Positions 1-11,900 of a stretch of 64,000 bases of DNA are shown in pieces. Source of the DNA: Pratylenchus scribneri (lineage: Eukaryota > Nematoda > Chromadorea > Rhabditida > Pratylenchidae); NCBI GenBank assembly GCA_030063045.1, contig JAQSEB010000127.1:692501-756500 (forward strand). The letters are read 5' to 3'. Positions within the stretch are counted from its first letter, which is position 1. Each line of letters opens with the position of its first letter. The notes beneath the pieces are model-generated. The model saw only the letters and a list, made by a program, of their open reading frames with translations, was not told the origin of the DNA and searched no databases. Made by a program: the position numbers and the translations under genes.

Positions 1-690
1 TCAAAAATGGTTTTAAAATGGGGTGGCTTTTCTCAAAATTTGCCTTTATAATAAAAATAGATAGAAAAGTAATATATAGGCAGAAAGAACACAAATGGTC
101 AAGGAAATTCAGAATTTGAATTTTCAAGTCATCGATTTTTGCATTCGTATCAAAAAGTTTGTCTAGGCTAATTTATTTAATTTTTAATATTTTTATTTCT
201 CCTTTTTGTATTAATTGGCCCTGTGTTTAAACTATTAGAAAATATAGTTAAAAGTTTTTAATTTGAAAATAAAAGTAGGATAAAAATTAAAAACCCCTAA
301 AAAAATGTGCGACCATTTCTGCCCTGAGGAGGACATGTATTCAAGTTCGCCTCTCGAATGAGAGGCTTTAAATTCACAATTCTTTTAATAATTCCAATAA
401 AGAGCTTAATGATTTATTATTATGCCAAAAATGAAAAAAATTTATTTATCCGTTTAATTTTTATGAATAAAAATTCGAGTAACAGAACTTTTGGTCCACC
501 CTGTATGTGCATACAAAAATTTTTCCTCTGTTTAATTTGGAATAAATAGTTGGAAAATAATGGATATCAACTTTTATTAATTTAAAAAATGAGCACATAC
601 CAATTAATTCATAAAAAAAATATAGGCTAAAACAAATAGATTGAATTGATATATAAAAATTAACAGTTTACTAAATTATTTTATATAAAA
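1..690. other. AT-rich sequence, no gene seen
   Basis: I see no convincing exon, RNA gene or element ends here. The only open frame (358-549) has biased AT-rich composition and no domain-like pattern. It lies just downstream of the minus-strand phosphatase gene. Confidence 0.5.
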
Positions 691-3600
691 TCAAGAAACA
701 TAAAAGAGAATAATTGTAACATCATCCGGTTTCCCTCCTGGCGCTTTTATTCCATGCTCTTTTGCCCTTTTGCTGAACGGTGAATCGTAGAATTCCAAAT
801 TTGAAAGGTGTCGAGCAATTAATGCCAGAGAATTGCATCGGGCTTGAAGCCACGATTCTGTGGGTTGGGCATCGCCGTTGATGGTAAGAAAGTCGGCAAT
901 TTTTTCTTCTGGCACATTGTCCCAGAGTCCATCGCTGGCTTAAAATTGATGAAAATTTAACAATTTAGGGAATTTTTTTTAACATTTATCGGTTATCTCT
1001 ATTTAATGATTGCCCAAAAGTCACCCTATATGATCCTCCCAAAATTTGCCAAAAGATTCTAAGCTCTAAAAATACATTCAAAAGGATTTACAAAACTTAA
1101 ATTTCACAAAAACCGGTAAAAGTATCGGTTTTGCTAAATTTAATTTTGGAAATGTCAATGTCGGTTTGGCCAATTCAGAGTCTTAATAAAAGGATTAGTT
1201 CATTCGATTCAGCATTCTATGAAATTGAGGTATGCTTCACTTAGGCTTATAAAAAATTGAATTTAATATAAATGGTTTGGATTCAAAACAATGATTCAAA
1301 CTTTTCTAATTCAAGCCAAATTTACACCGGTCCGAAATTGAAATTTCAGTGGGAAATAAATCTACCTTATCGAGAATCGAGTCGAAAAAGAAATACTTAA
1401 TAATCTAATAGTGTCGAAAAATTCAAAAAGAAGTTGGGTTTTCTAACAAATTTATGAATAGCCAAGATCAACCCTAATTCTAATATAAAATAAAAATTTT
1501 AGATTATTTTATGACTTAAGGATGTCATGGAGAAGTAAACCAGCTTTGAATTTTATGATGGAATTTTAGGGTAAATTCTTTTGACTCATATACCTAGTTA
1601 GTTAAGGAATAGTCCAATTTCTAATATTATTAGCAACATATTTAAAAGAATTAATTAAAAAAACACAAACCAATGAGTATCAAATCGCCTTTCTCCAATT
1701 CATGTTCCTTTAAGTCGATGTTTTCGGGACCTTAAATAAATAAAATAAATTTCATATTTAAATAAAATTTGTGAACCATCATAGATGAAGCCGGACGATT
1801 TTCGCATATTTTCTGCAATTAAATAATTTATTTTGGTTATGTAACAGGATCGGAAGCAAATTTTATAATTTATTATTCGTAAAATCAAGTTTTTTTTTAT
1901 CATTATTTTTGGTTTAATTTGGTGAATCTAAATTTTCAATATCATTTTTAAAAGCAGAAAATTACGAATTGAGTGAATTGATTGGACAAATTAATAAAAA
2001 AATAATTTATGTTTTGTGGGTGGTTTGGTCAAATCGGTAAAGGATTCCGAACCAAAAACCCTTTATATAGTTGTTAGAGGAAATAATTTTAAAAAATGGG
2101 GAAATGATGAAAATTGCCCACAGTTGAAATGGAAGGCGGTTGGCATATAAAATTGAGGGCGCCTCCCCTTAATTTGTATGCGCGTTTGCCTCTAAACGCC
2201 ACCAATATGATAAAAAATTCCAAATCCAATGCTTATGAATTTGACTAAGCGATATTTTTATTTAATTAGCTATTTCTGATTTTTAAAATGATAAATTGAT
2301 GATTTATTTGGCAACAATTTCAATAATTAGAGATCCGAAAACCATAAAAACGAAAAGATGGAAGGAATTGTCTTCAACCTGTGTATATGTTCCGATACAT
2401 TTTTGGAAATTTCGACTTTTAGCAACCAAGTGATTAAAGAATAAGCTAATTCGAGTCGCACGATCGATTTAGTTTAAAATTTCCAATTTTAGAACCAAAA
2501 TAAGGCCTTAAAGTTAATAAACCAAAAACCACTTGGCAACGGTTCAATTTTTCAAAAAATTTTATTGATTATATCGACCTTATCTAATTGAACAAATCTA
2601 TTCTCAAGTTAGTAAATAGTATAGTAGTAGAAATTTCCAAAATCTACCATCATCATAACATTTGCTGGTAAATTCAGGGGATTTACCCAATTTTCTAATA
2701 TATTTTTTTTTGTGATTTATGAATTCAAAACCTGTCTGTTCTGGAAGAAGTGTCAGCTGATAGGGAGCATTAAAATAATGGCATTGCTCCTGCGAACGGA
2801 ATATCACTTTCCCATTGCGAAATATCAAATATCCAGAATCACCTAATAAAATTAGGGGGAAATATTTAATTTATCAAAAAAAAGTAAATGTCAAAAGTAA
2901 TGTGATTCATATTTCATAAAATGGTTTATCCCATAAACATAAAACTTATATTTAATTGATAGATCTCGTCAAGACGCATAATTTGGTTTAGGTTTAACTA
3001 TACCAAAAACGAAAATCAGTTTAAATGGTTTAAAACCCTCTTAATTTTGATCAAACCATGACCAACTATATAAATATAACCACTTGATGCGTTTTGACGA
3101 ACTCTAGCCAATCCAAAATTATAAGGTTTGGAGGTCTAACTTAAACTATTAAACCGTTATAATTTTTTGCCGCTATTTTCAAAGTCTTTTAATTATTCTA
3201 AAATTTGTTCAAAATTTTGACAAAAATAATTAAAAATTTAACCTAGATTTGCTGCATAAAGTCGTCGTTGGTGAACAGTGAGCACACAAACAGTGGATGA
3301 ACTTTAAAATAATTATTAATATTTCACAATTAATTATCGAATAAAAAACCCAATAGGTCTTGGCGGTGCCATTTTCAATTGATCATACGCTTTGGCAATG
3401 ATCAAATCAGGTCGATTCAGCTCAAATTGGCCGGCTCGAACAATTTCGGCACAATTTGACATCAACTGGGAGGAAAATTGCGATGGATCGATGCCATGGC
3501 GGCGCCATCCTCCCACACCATCTGCTACACCGGCCACACAAGTTTCGTCGTAATTGGCAATGAAACAAGCTGAAAAAATTGGTTGATTTTGAAAAGATTT

Positions 3601-5377
3601 TAGAATATTGGACTAGAAATTGGGGTATTCTCCAACTTATCGCCATCGCTTATTATTCCATTAAGGATTAAACCATTAATGATGTTTTGATAACAAAAAA
3701 AAGCACATCACTAGCTATATAATGGGCAATCCTAAAGAATCTGGCCCCCCAAATTTTTTTGCATTTTCTAGGGTAAAAAATGATGTAGAATTCAAATTTG
3801 ACATCCTTTTCGACATATCTTGCAATCTTGGTAAGGTAATGCCGACCTTTATCTGATAAAGTAAAGGGGGGACCAAGGGCATTTTTGGTCAAAATTTTTA
3901 TATGGCCAATATATAGCTTAATCAACGAAGCTCGCCAAGAGGAATAGAATGGTGCCATTTTTATTGAATAATATTGTAATATAGACAAGTTAGAAGTAAA
4001 ATATCTTACCAAGATAAATATTTCTTTCGGTCATAACTTGCCAATTATTGAATATTATCCTATAAAAATGGTACCATTCGATTCCTCTCGTCGAACTACG
4101 TTGATTAAGCTATATATTGACCAAATAAAAATTTTGACCAAAAATGCCCTTGGTCCCCCCCTTTACTTTATCATGATAAAGGTCGGCATTACCTTACCAA
4201 GATTGCAAGATATGTCGAAAAGGATGTCAAATTTGAATTCTACATCATTTTTTACCATAGAAAATGCAAAAAAATTTGGGGGGCCAGATTCTTTAGGATT
4301 GCCATATAATGATATATAAACTTTATTTAAATAAGCGCTATCTATAAGCTCAACGACCCGCAAAATTAAATCCAATTTAAGGTAAGGAACGTTTTAGTGT
4401 TTTTTTTTTGATAACAACTCTACAAATTTTAAACCTATTTGATTGCCGGCAATGTGCTCTTTAATTTAATATCAAAAATATCAATATCTGTTTAGTGTTA
4501 ATATCATTATCTGTTTAGTGTTTAATGAGTAAAAGCGAGAGTCAACAGTCAAGTTGTGCTTGTCCTAAAAATTCAAGGTCGCAAAATTTAAACATGTATT
4601 TCTAATATAATTTTTGGATGCTAAACTTGAATTTGACCTTATTTTAGTGCATTTTTGGCTAATTTGGTAATGGAATATGCCAACATTCGTGTTTAGCATT
4701 CTCATCAATAAGAAAATGCGGTACTAGTGCAATTTTGGCCCCTACAAGGGAAGGATGAAGCTGTGGATGATCTTATTCTTTATCTTCTTTATCAATATCA
4801 TCCTCTTCATCATCTTCTTGTTCATCATCCTCATTCCCTTGTGGGGCCCAAACTGCATTATCCTTAGATTAGGGCTGGGTTTAGGACCGGTTAGAGTTTA
4901 TAATTAAAATTTGAACAAAAAAATTCCGAAATTTCGAGTGAAGATTACCTGCTTAATTTTACAAATTGCAAACTTAAACTACTAAATTTAAAACCTCATA
5001 AATTTAAAAAAGGTTTTTTAATAGAAACCGTCATCTCCATAAATGTTGCGCTCTTTTTGTTGCTGTTGTTGCAAAATTTCTTCAGGACTTCCACCAAAAT
5101 CTTTGGCTATTCCGCATTTGGTCACAACATTCACCAAATTTTTGAGTCCCTGCATTGCTTTGCTCTTGGGAATTGGGTTTGGACCGGCCGAAGAAGATGT
5201 TGTTGTTGAACATTGCCGAAGTAAATGTAAATTTGTGTTGACGCCATTGTGGAATCGTAGACGGCATGATTTAATGGAATTGTCGGTGTTTGATTCATGA
5301 CGACATCGAATTCCGAATAAATCCAATGGAGATGTGGGCGTTGTCAAGAATAGACGAGCAAATGGATTTTTAAACAT
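691..5377 (-). CDS. PPTC7: PPTC7-like mitochondrial PP2C-type protein phosphatase, 6 exons
   Basis: Serine/threonine phosphatase of the PP2C/PPM superfamily; the PPTC7 branch acts at mitochondria. Exons on the minus strand: 5377-5029, 3569-3350, 3301-3243, 2842-2732, 1730-1671, 938-691. All phases join to give 348 codons (human PPTC7 has 304). Visible motifs in order: YGDDACF, GVADGVGGW (first metal-binding Asp), DPSQFSS, the NLGDSG turn, ASDGLWDN (second Asp cluster) and GKPDDVT near the C-terminus. The first 60 or so residues are basic and hydroxylated, as in a mitochondrial presequence. The start ATG at 5377 is the first in that exon. Intron 1 holds a 600-bp foldback element and another holds a GTTTAAACC-type MITE copy. 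No broken residue is seen, so the gene looks intact. Confidence 0.9.
3715..4318. repeat. Foldback element: ~600-bp near-perfect palindrome
   Basis: The sequence reads almost identically on both strands around a centre near 4010 (tatcttaccaagata). The arms are about 290 bp, run outward to GGCAATCCTAAAGAATC-type ends, and differ by scattered substitutions and small indels. It lies in intron 1 of the phosphatase gene. A solitary diverged half-copy is recognisable at about 6270-6430 in a CDK11 intron. The apparent ORFs on both strands (3668-4012, 4038-4319) are mirror shadows of the palindrome, not genes. Confidence 0.85.
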
Positions 5378-5926
5378 TTTTTGATTTGTAAAAAGCTTAA
5401 AATATTGGGTGAAATGAATGAAATGTACGAGCTAAATTGTTTAACAAATAATTGAGCGTGATTATGATTACTGATTAATGATTATTATTATTATTATTAT
5501 TTTTTATTTAGCAAATATTTATTCAATTCTAAAATTGGAACCATTATAATCTTTTCACAAGTTTCAAAATAGTGAGTGCAACTTTTTAATAAAACTTTAT
5601 TAATAAAGCATTTTTTATTAAAAGAAAAAAGCTAATATATGATTGATATTTAATAAAATGTTTAACTTAAAATCTTCTAAATTTGTAGAGAATTGGCCAA
5701 AAATCAAAATAATGATGAAATCTTCGTATCCAAATTTAATTTCAATTCTATCTGAGTAAAACGAAATACCATTAGAAAGCCCAAAATATCCTTTAAAACT
5801 TTCTTCGTTTAATTTCTATAAAAAAATATAATTTAATATAAAGTGCATTTTCGAATCATCCAACGGATAAATTTTATTGGCTCCAAATTATTTAAATAAA
5901 AATGTTTCCGAATAAATAAAATCAAT
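5378..5926. other. Intergenic spacer between divergent/convergent host genes
   Basis: This separates the phosphatase 5' end from the CDK11 3' end, both on the minus strand. It includes an ATT microsatellite near 5487-5505 and AATAAA-like signals in the AT-rich tract. I see no gene. Confidence 0.5.
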
Positions 5927-8900
5927 TTAAAATTTTGGAACATCAAATTTCAGGGTAAATCCGCCAGGTGCTGGTTGTTTTCTGGGTGCCGCCGGCTCAT
6001 TTGGTGGCTTTTTGTTGTGTTCACTTTTGGCTGGCCACTGCAAATTTAATAAAATTACAACTAATAAATTTATTAAAATGCACCGTTGGAAATGAGGATG
6101 GAGGCGTCGGTTTCGGGTCATTCAGAAACCATTTGCTTTTCAATGCGCTGGAGGCTGAAATTCTTTTTTTTGGGTCCAGTGCCAACAATCTGTGAATGGA
6201 ATGAAATACTTGATTTGAGTACAAAAAATTGTCAATTTTTTAACTGGAGTTTTTTAGGAGCCCGAACTAAAAATTTAATATGATATCCGTTTTCGTCATA
6301 CTATCTTGCCATCTTAGTATGGTAATGTTGATTCTTTTACCAGGAAAATGCCAAGGGAATATCAAGCAAAAATGTATAGCAAATTTTAGGGATATATAGA
6401 GCTCAATAAACGCAGCTTAACATGCTGAATTAATGGTATAAAATAAATACTATTCATGTTTGATAAGATATATTTGTCCTCTAACTAGACCAAATTATTT
6501 AATTAATATGTATTCGATTCAGCTCGTTTAGCTGCGTAGATTCGGCTATAAAATTGCTATATAAAATTAAAATTTTTGCCTTTGGTTGTTGGTTCCCTGT
6601 TGGCTTTTCTTGGTAAAAATCAGTAATAATTTACTAAGATTACAGATATGATTTAAAAAAATATCAGTCTTATATGTTCAATACACCCAAAAACCACTAA
6701 AAAATAATTTTTGAAAATTTCAAATTTGTTGGAATCTGAATTCGTAAGGAATTTTAATGTGTTCAATTCACCCACTTATTCAACAGCTCATATCCATCAT
6801 CATCCGGCAATTCGGCAGCAAATTTTCGGCGCAATTGATTGTACGGAGTTTCGGGGAAAACGCCCGTTTTCATTCCAGGCAATTCCATGCATCCTGGCCA
6901 AATTTGCTCATTCGGTGTTCCAACTTCTTTGAATATTTTTTGCAATTGCTCAATTTCCGTCCTCCCAGCGAACATTGGATCCAGTTTGAGGAATTCACCA
7001 AAAATGCATCCAACTGACCAATTGTCCACTGCGGTCGAATAAATTTTTGTGCCCAACAACAGCTCCGGTGATCGGTACCAAAGTGTGACCACAATGGGCG
7101 TATATGGCTTTATTGGTTCGCCAAATTCTCGGGCCAAACCAAAATCGCCAATCTGTCAAATTGAGTTTATGGAAAAATGAATTGAAATAAATATAAACTA
7201 GTTTACCTTCAAAATGCCTTGATGGGAAATCAACAAATTTGATGTTTTCAAATCACGATGGATAACATATTCCTCCTTAAAAAAGCACAAATTAAGTTTG
7301 ATAATGATAACAATTAGGGCTCGGATTTTTACTAATTTTAAATGGCATTTATTAAATTTAATTATATTCTTTTTTGGAAAGTGAAGAATTATCCCTATGA
7401 GTGATTAGGATTAGGGTCATTAGTTGAGAAATTACGGATATGATGGGGTAAAAATTATCTTAAATATCCCCTAATCATTTTCTTCGAATACCATATAATT
7501 TGGGCCGGCCCGGGTCACCCGAGAATCTGCCCAGGCCCGTAAAGCAATTGTACCAAAATTTACGAATATCACTGGGACCGGATGGTTTTAGGGTAGGATA
7601 AAATTGGGTTTAGAATTTCCTCTCGCGTTAGTTTAGTCGTTAAAGCGGCTACATGACACTTGGCCTAATGACCATTTCGCCTAATGGGAAAAAAATGTCA
7701 TTTCGCCTAATGGGGAAAAAATGACTATTTGGCCTAACGATATTTCGCCTAACAACCATTTAGCCTAATAGTTTAAAAAAGTCATTTCGCCTAATTGAAT
7801 TATTTATGGTAAAATAAGTCCTAATTTCATCTATTTAGGGGTTTTCGACCTTCCTGAATCCGATTATGACATCAGCTAATTGAAATTTTATAATCTGAAC
7901 AGACTTTTGGCAGCTGAATTAATAAATTGAAAAATTGTGCCATATATTGCGAGTGGGATTAGATAGGTTTAAAAATAGCTGTGTCATTGACAAATAAATA
8001 TGTGTCATTGACGTAGTAAGCATAAGTTATGCCATCGACTTAAAAGTGTGCCATCGACTAATGAATGTGTTGTGACATTCTTGAAATTGATTAAAGTTTA
8101 AGCAAATATTTAAAAGATTTTATGCAAAAATAAAGTAAAATGTTTTTGCCGAATTGAAAATGTAAAATAAAATAATAATAGTGGAATAAATGGAAAATAA
8201 TGCAATTAATAGTAATCGTGATCAGAATAATCCGTTAGAATAATCCGTTGAAATATTGGAGGTGCTGGCCATATTAATTGTGGAAGTAGAGGATCGGTTA
8301 ATTGGCGCTTTAATATCATCGATAAATTGAGTTGTGGCACCAGTATTTTCATCATCTTCTTCAAAAAATAATTCATCATCTTGGCCATAATTCTCATCCA
8401 TCACTTCTTCATTGTTCTCTTCGCCATCTCCATTGTTTTGGCCTTCAGCTTCGGCATCACTCAAGATCAAATCATTCTCCAATCCTTGCAGTGCCAACGA
8501 AACTGCTTCCATAAAAGTACGGATGCATTGGTCATTGAGAAGTGGAGCTTGTATAAGAGCCTTCAAGCGTGCATCCATCGTTCGATATAAAACTCTGCGG
8601 TAATTTTGTTCCGGTTGTAATTTAAGTTCGCGGACTTCATTCATTTTTCGGCTATCATATTTGCGAAGATTGATGAGAAATTCGTGCATCCTCGGATGAG
8701 TGCAGTTTCTCTTCTATAAATAAAATGAATAAATAGAGATTTATAAGTATGAAAAGTAAAAATGATTCATTATGAACCAGTTACACTCATTTTGAATCAT
8801 TTTTTGGTTCATTAACTTGTGAATCCACCACAATGAACCATTTTTCTAAATATTGTAAAAATGGTTCATGACAGAAGTACGTCACAAATGAACCATTTCT

Positions 8901-11900
8901 CTAAATATTGTAAAAATGGTTCATTAACTTGTAAGTCCGCCACAATGAACCATTTTCTTATAATTAAATGAACTAAATTAATAAAAATGGTTTTTTCACT
9001 CGAAATTATAATTATTTTTTATTTAAAAACTCAACCTGAAAAGCCAGATTATTTGCTTCTGCTGATGCTTGACAGCGTGGCAAATCTTCTTGAATTCGAT
9101 CTCTCACATTCCAAAAATCGAGCGCAAATTTTGGTGGTTTCGCCAAAGGCAATTCATAGCGAGGAGCAACTTAAATTTTAGAAATATAAAATTGTTTTTG
9201 AGCAATAATTACTTTGGCTTTCATTAAATCGAGGTGCCATTGGAGTGATATTACCGATGGCTGTATTCGAAAGATCTTCTGTAATATTTGGCCGACGGCT
9301 TCTTTCGATTTGACTGTCTGGAGTAAGCAATGAGCGGACTATAGCAGAATCAATCGATGGTGCTTAAGAATGAATAATTTTGAGTAATAATTTATTTAAA
9401 CCTATGGGGGTTGAATGCCCGACCAAGCCTGCCATCATTCTGTCCTCATCTGCCCGAGGCAAAAATGCCAATGCCTTCGATCTTTCTTCCCATTCCGAGA
9501 GGCCAATATAATTTTTGCCGACATAATAAAGAAATTCTAAAAATTTTTTATTTTTGTTTGGAAATATCACGTTATCTACCATTCAATTCCGGCGGCGATT
9601 GCTCAATGGTCAAAGCAAAACCACGGCGAACCATTTCGGGAGGCAAAAAAGCTAGGGCCTGACACCAACGAACTGTCCTTCGAAATGGTTCCAAATTTTT
9701 GTATTGGCCAATAAATCCCAATTTTTTGATTCGACGTATAAATGATTGCGCCAAGTGAAACAAACATGCCTTGTTGTTTATTTGCGGGAAAACATCAATA
9801 AAAGCCGAATATTCGGATTTTTCAAAGTCGGTCATCACTAAATTTTCTTATTATAATATAAATTAAATTAATATAAAACCTGAAATGGGCATGTCGTTTC
9901 CCAGAACTTTCTTTATTCCATTTAACACCTCAACATATTGCACTTTACTTTTATTTGTCATCAATGCGTAAACAGCCGGGAATACTTTGTGTTCCAGAAT
10001 GAATCCGAGAACAAATTGTTGAGAAAATTGTCTGGGACATGTTTGGAACGTCGCGTCTGCTGCCCAATTTTTGTTCACACGAAGAAATTCAATTGCCTAA
10101 ATTTTAAAATTGCTATGATAAGCATATCATTAAATGAAAATTTATTTTACTAATAAAATTGTCAGCAAAAATGAACCATTTTTGCGCGACCATCGACTCT
10201 TCAGAAAATGGTTCAATATGACTACAAAAGGTAGTGAACCATTTTTCGATCAAAAATGAACCATTTTCTGAGAAATGGTGCATAGGAACCAATATTGTTG
10301 AAATGGCTCCATTTGTTTTTTTGTTAATAAATTTATCAAAATCATGCTAAGAATTATTACCTTAGCACTTCCAAAAACCAATACGCGATCGGCCGCTTGT
10401 GGCCTTGTTTCATCAGAATCATAGATAAGGAAACTAAAAATTAATGAAAAATGTATTTATATTTTTGTTAATTTCTTACGGCTTTCCATTTTTGAATTGA
10501 AATTCATCAGGTATGACAATGCTTGCCGCATTCGGAGCATTCAGTTTGTGGCCAAAACGACGCCTTTTTCGCGCACCCTTACTATGCAAAGCAGCATAAG
10601 TTGGCAATTGTGTGAACATTTCGTCATCTTCTGTTTCTTTCACTTCATCGACCAAAGCTGCTGTAGGGATTTCTAAATCATTTTGAAGACGTTCCGTGTA
10701 ATTGTTCAAGCGACGCTCAATCTGAATTATATGTTCATAATTAACCATTTTTGGACAAAATTGAATCATTTTTAATTCATTCTAATGTACTAGAAATCCG
10801 TCAAAATGAACCACGAATATCTGAAATATGGTTCATTGCAATGAAATTTTTCAGAAAATGGTTCATTGCAATGAAATTTTTCAGAAAATGGTTCATTGCA
10901 ATGAAATTTTTCAGAAAATGGTTCATTGTATGATTTATATTAATTATTCAAAAAAAATTTATATTCAATACATTTTTTTCCTCCTATTAAAATAATTAAA
11001 AAATTCTTAAACCTCTTGTCCATGAGTTTTTGCCAAATGTCTGTGCGCTTTTCTGTTAATGATTCCTTCTTCGTAGTTTTCAGAGTCGGTAATTGCGCTG
11101 ACGCCGCATCGTTTTGGTGGACGAAACTCTTCGCATCGCCAATAGGCCTTTCCCTTATGCTTGCGGTTCAAAAGAAAACGAAAACCTGAATCCATTGAAT
11201 TTGTTGAATTTAATTTTTAAAAAAAATCACCATCGTGCCATAAGTCAATTTTTCCTTTTGTTGTTTTTTGAACAACGAAGCGTACTTTGTCGTCATCCTG
11301 TTGGGGAATTTCCGCTTCATTATCAATTCCAGGATCTGATTCCGACGAAGAATATTCAACAACAGGTCGAGGCCGTTTTTTTCGGTCTGCTCCTTGGATT
11401 AGTTGCCTTGCATTCATTTCACTTAAAATCACAATATTTTAACTAATATAAGAAATAACAAACAATTGCTTTGCCATCGGCTGGTTTCGAATGATTTTGT
11501 TTTCGTTGGCCGTCGGCTGGTTTCGAAAGATTTTGTTTTCGTTGGCCGTCGGCTGGTTTCGAAGGATTTTGTTTTCGTTGGCCGTCGGCTGGTTTCGAAT
11601 GATTTTGTTTTCGTTTGCCATCGGCTTCAGTCGATGATTTTGTCGATCATTACCGATGTTCTGCACATGGTTGGCTGGCGGCTTGCTCTTTTGTGGATGA
11701 TTTTGTTGAATTTTTCGCGATGCCATGAATTCTTTTAGTAATCTAACAATAAATTTTGTTAAAATGGAGAATATAATTAAGATTTGATTTTTTTTGTTAA
11801 AATTTATTGTTTTACAAATAGAAATAAGAATAAACAAATTAATAAAACATAAGAATGAATCAATAAAAAATTTCTAAATTAATAAAATACATTTTGCCAA

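Noticed and set aside
3668..4375. Mirror ORFs on both strands (93-114 codons)
   Set aside because: They are translations of the two arms of a palindromic repeat and end in the same sequence reversed.
4741..4855. Acidic-coding GAT/GAA repeat flanked by TTGGCCCCTACAAGGGA-like inverted ends
   Set aside because: Possible tiny MITE or exon inside a phosphatase intron, but no target duplication and no phase-compatible splice sites were found.
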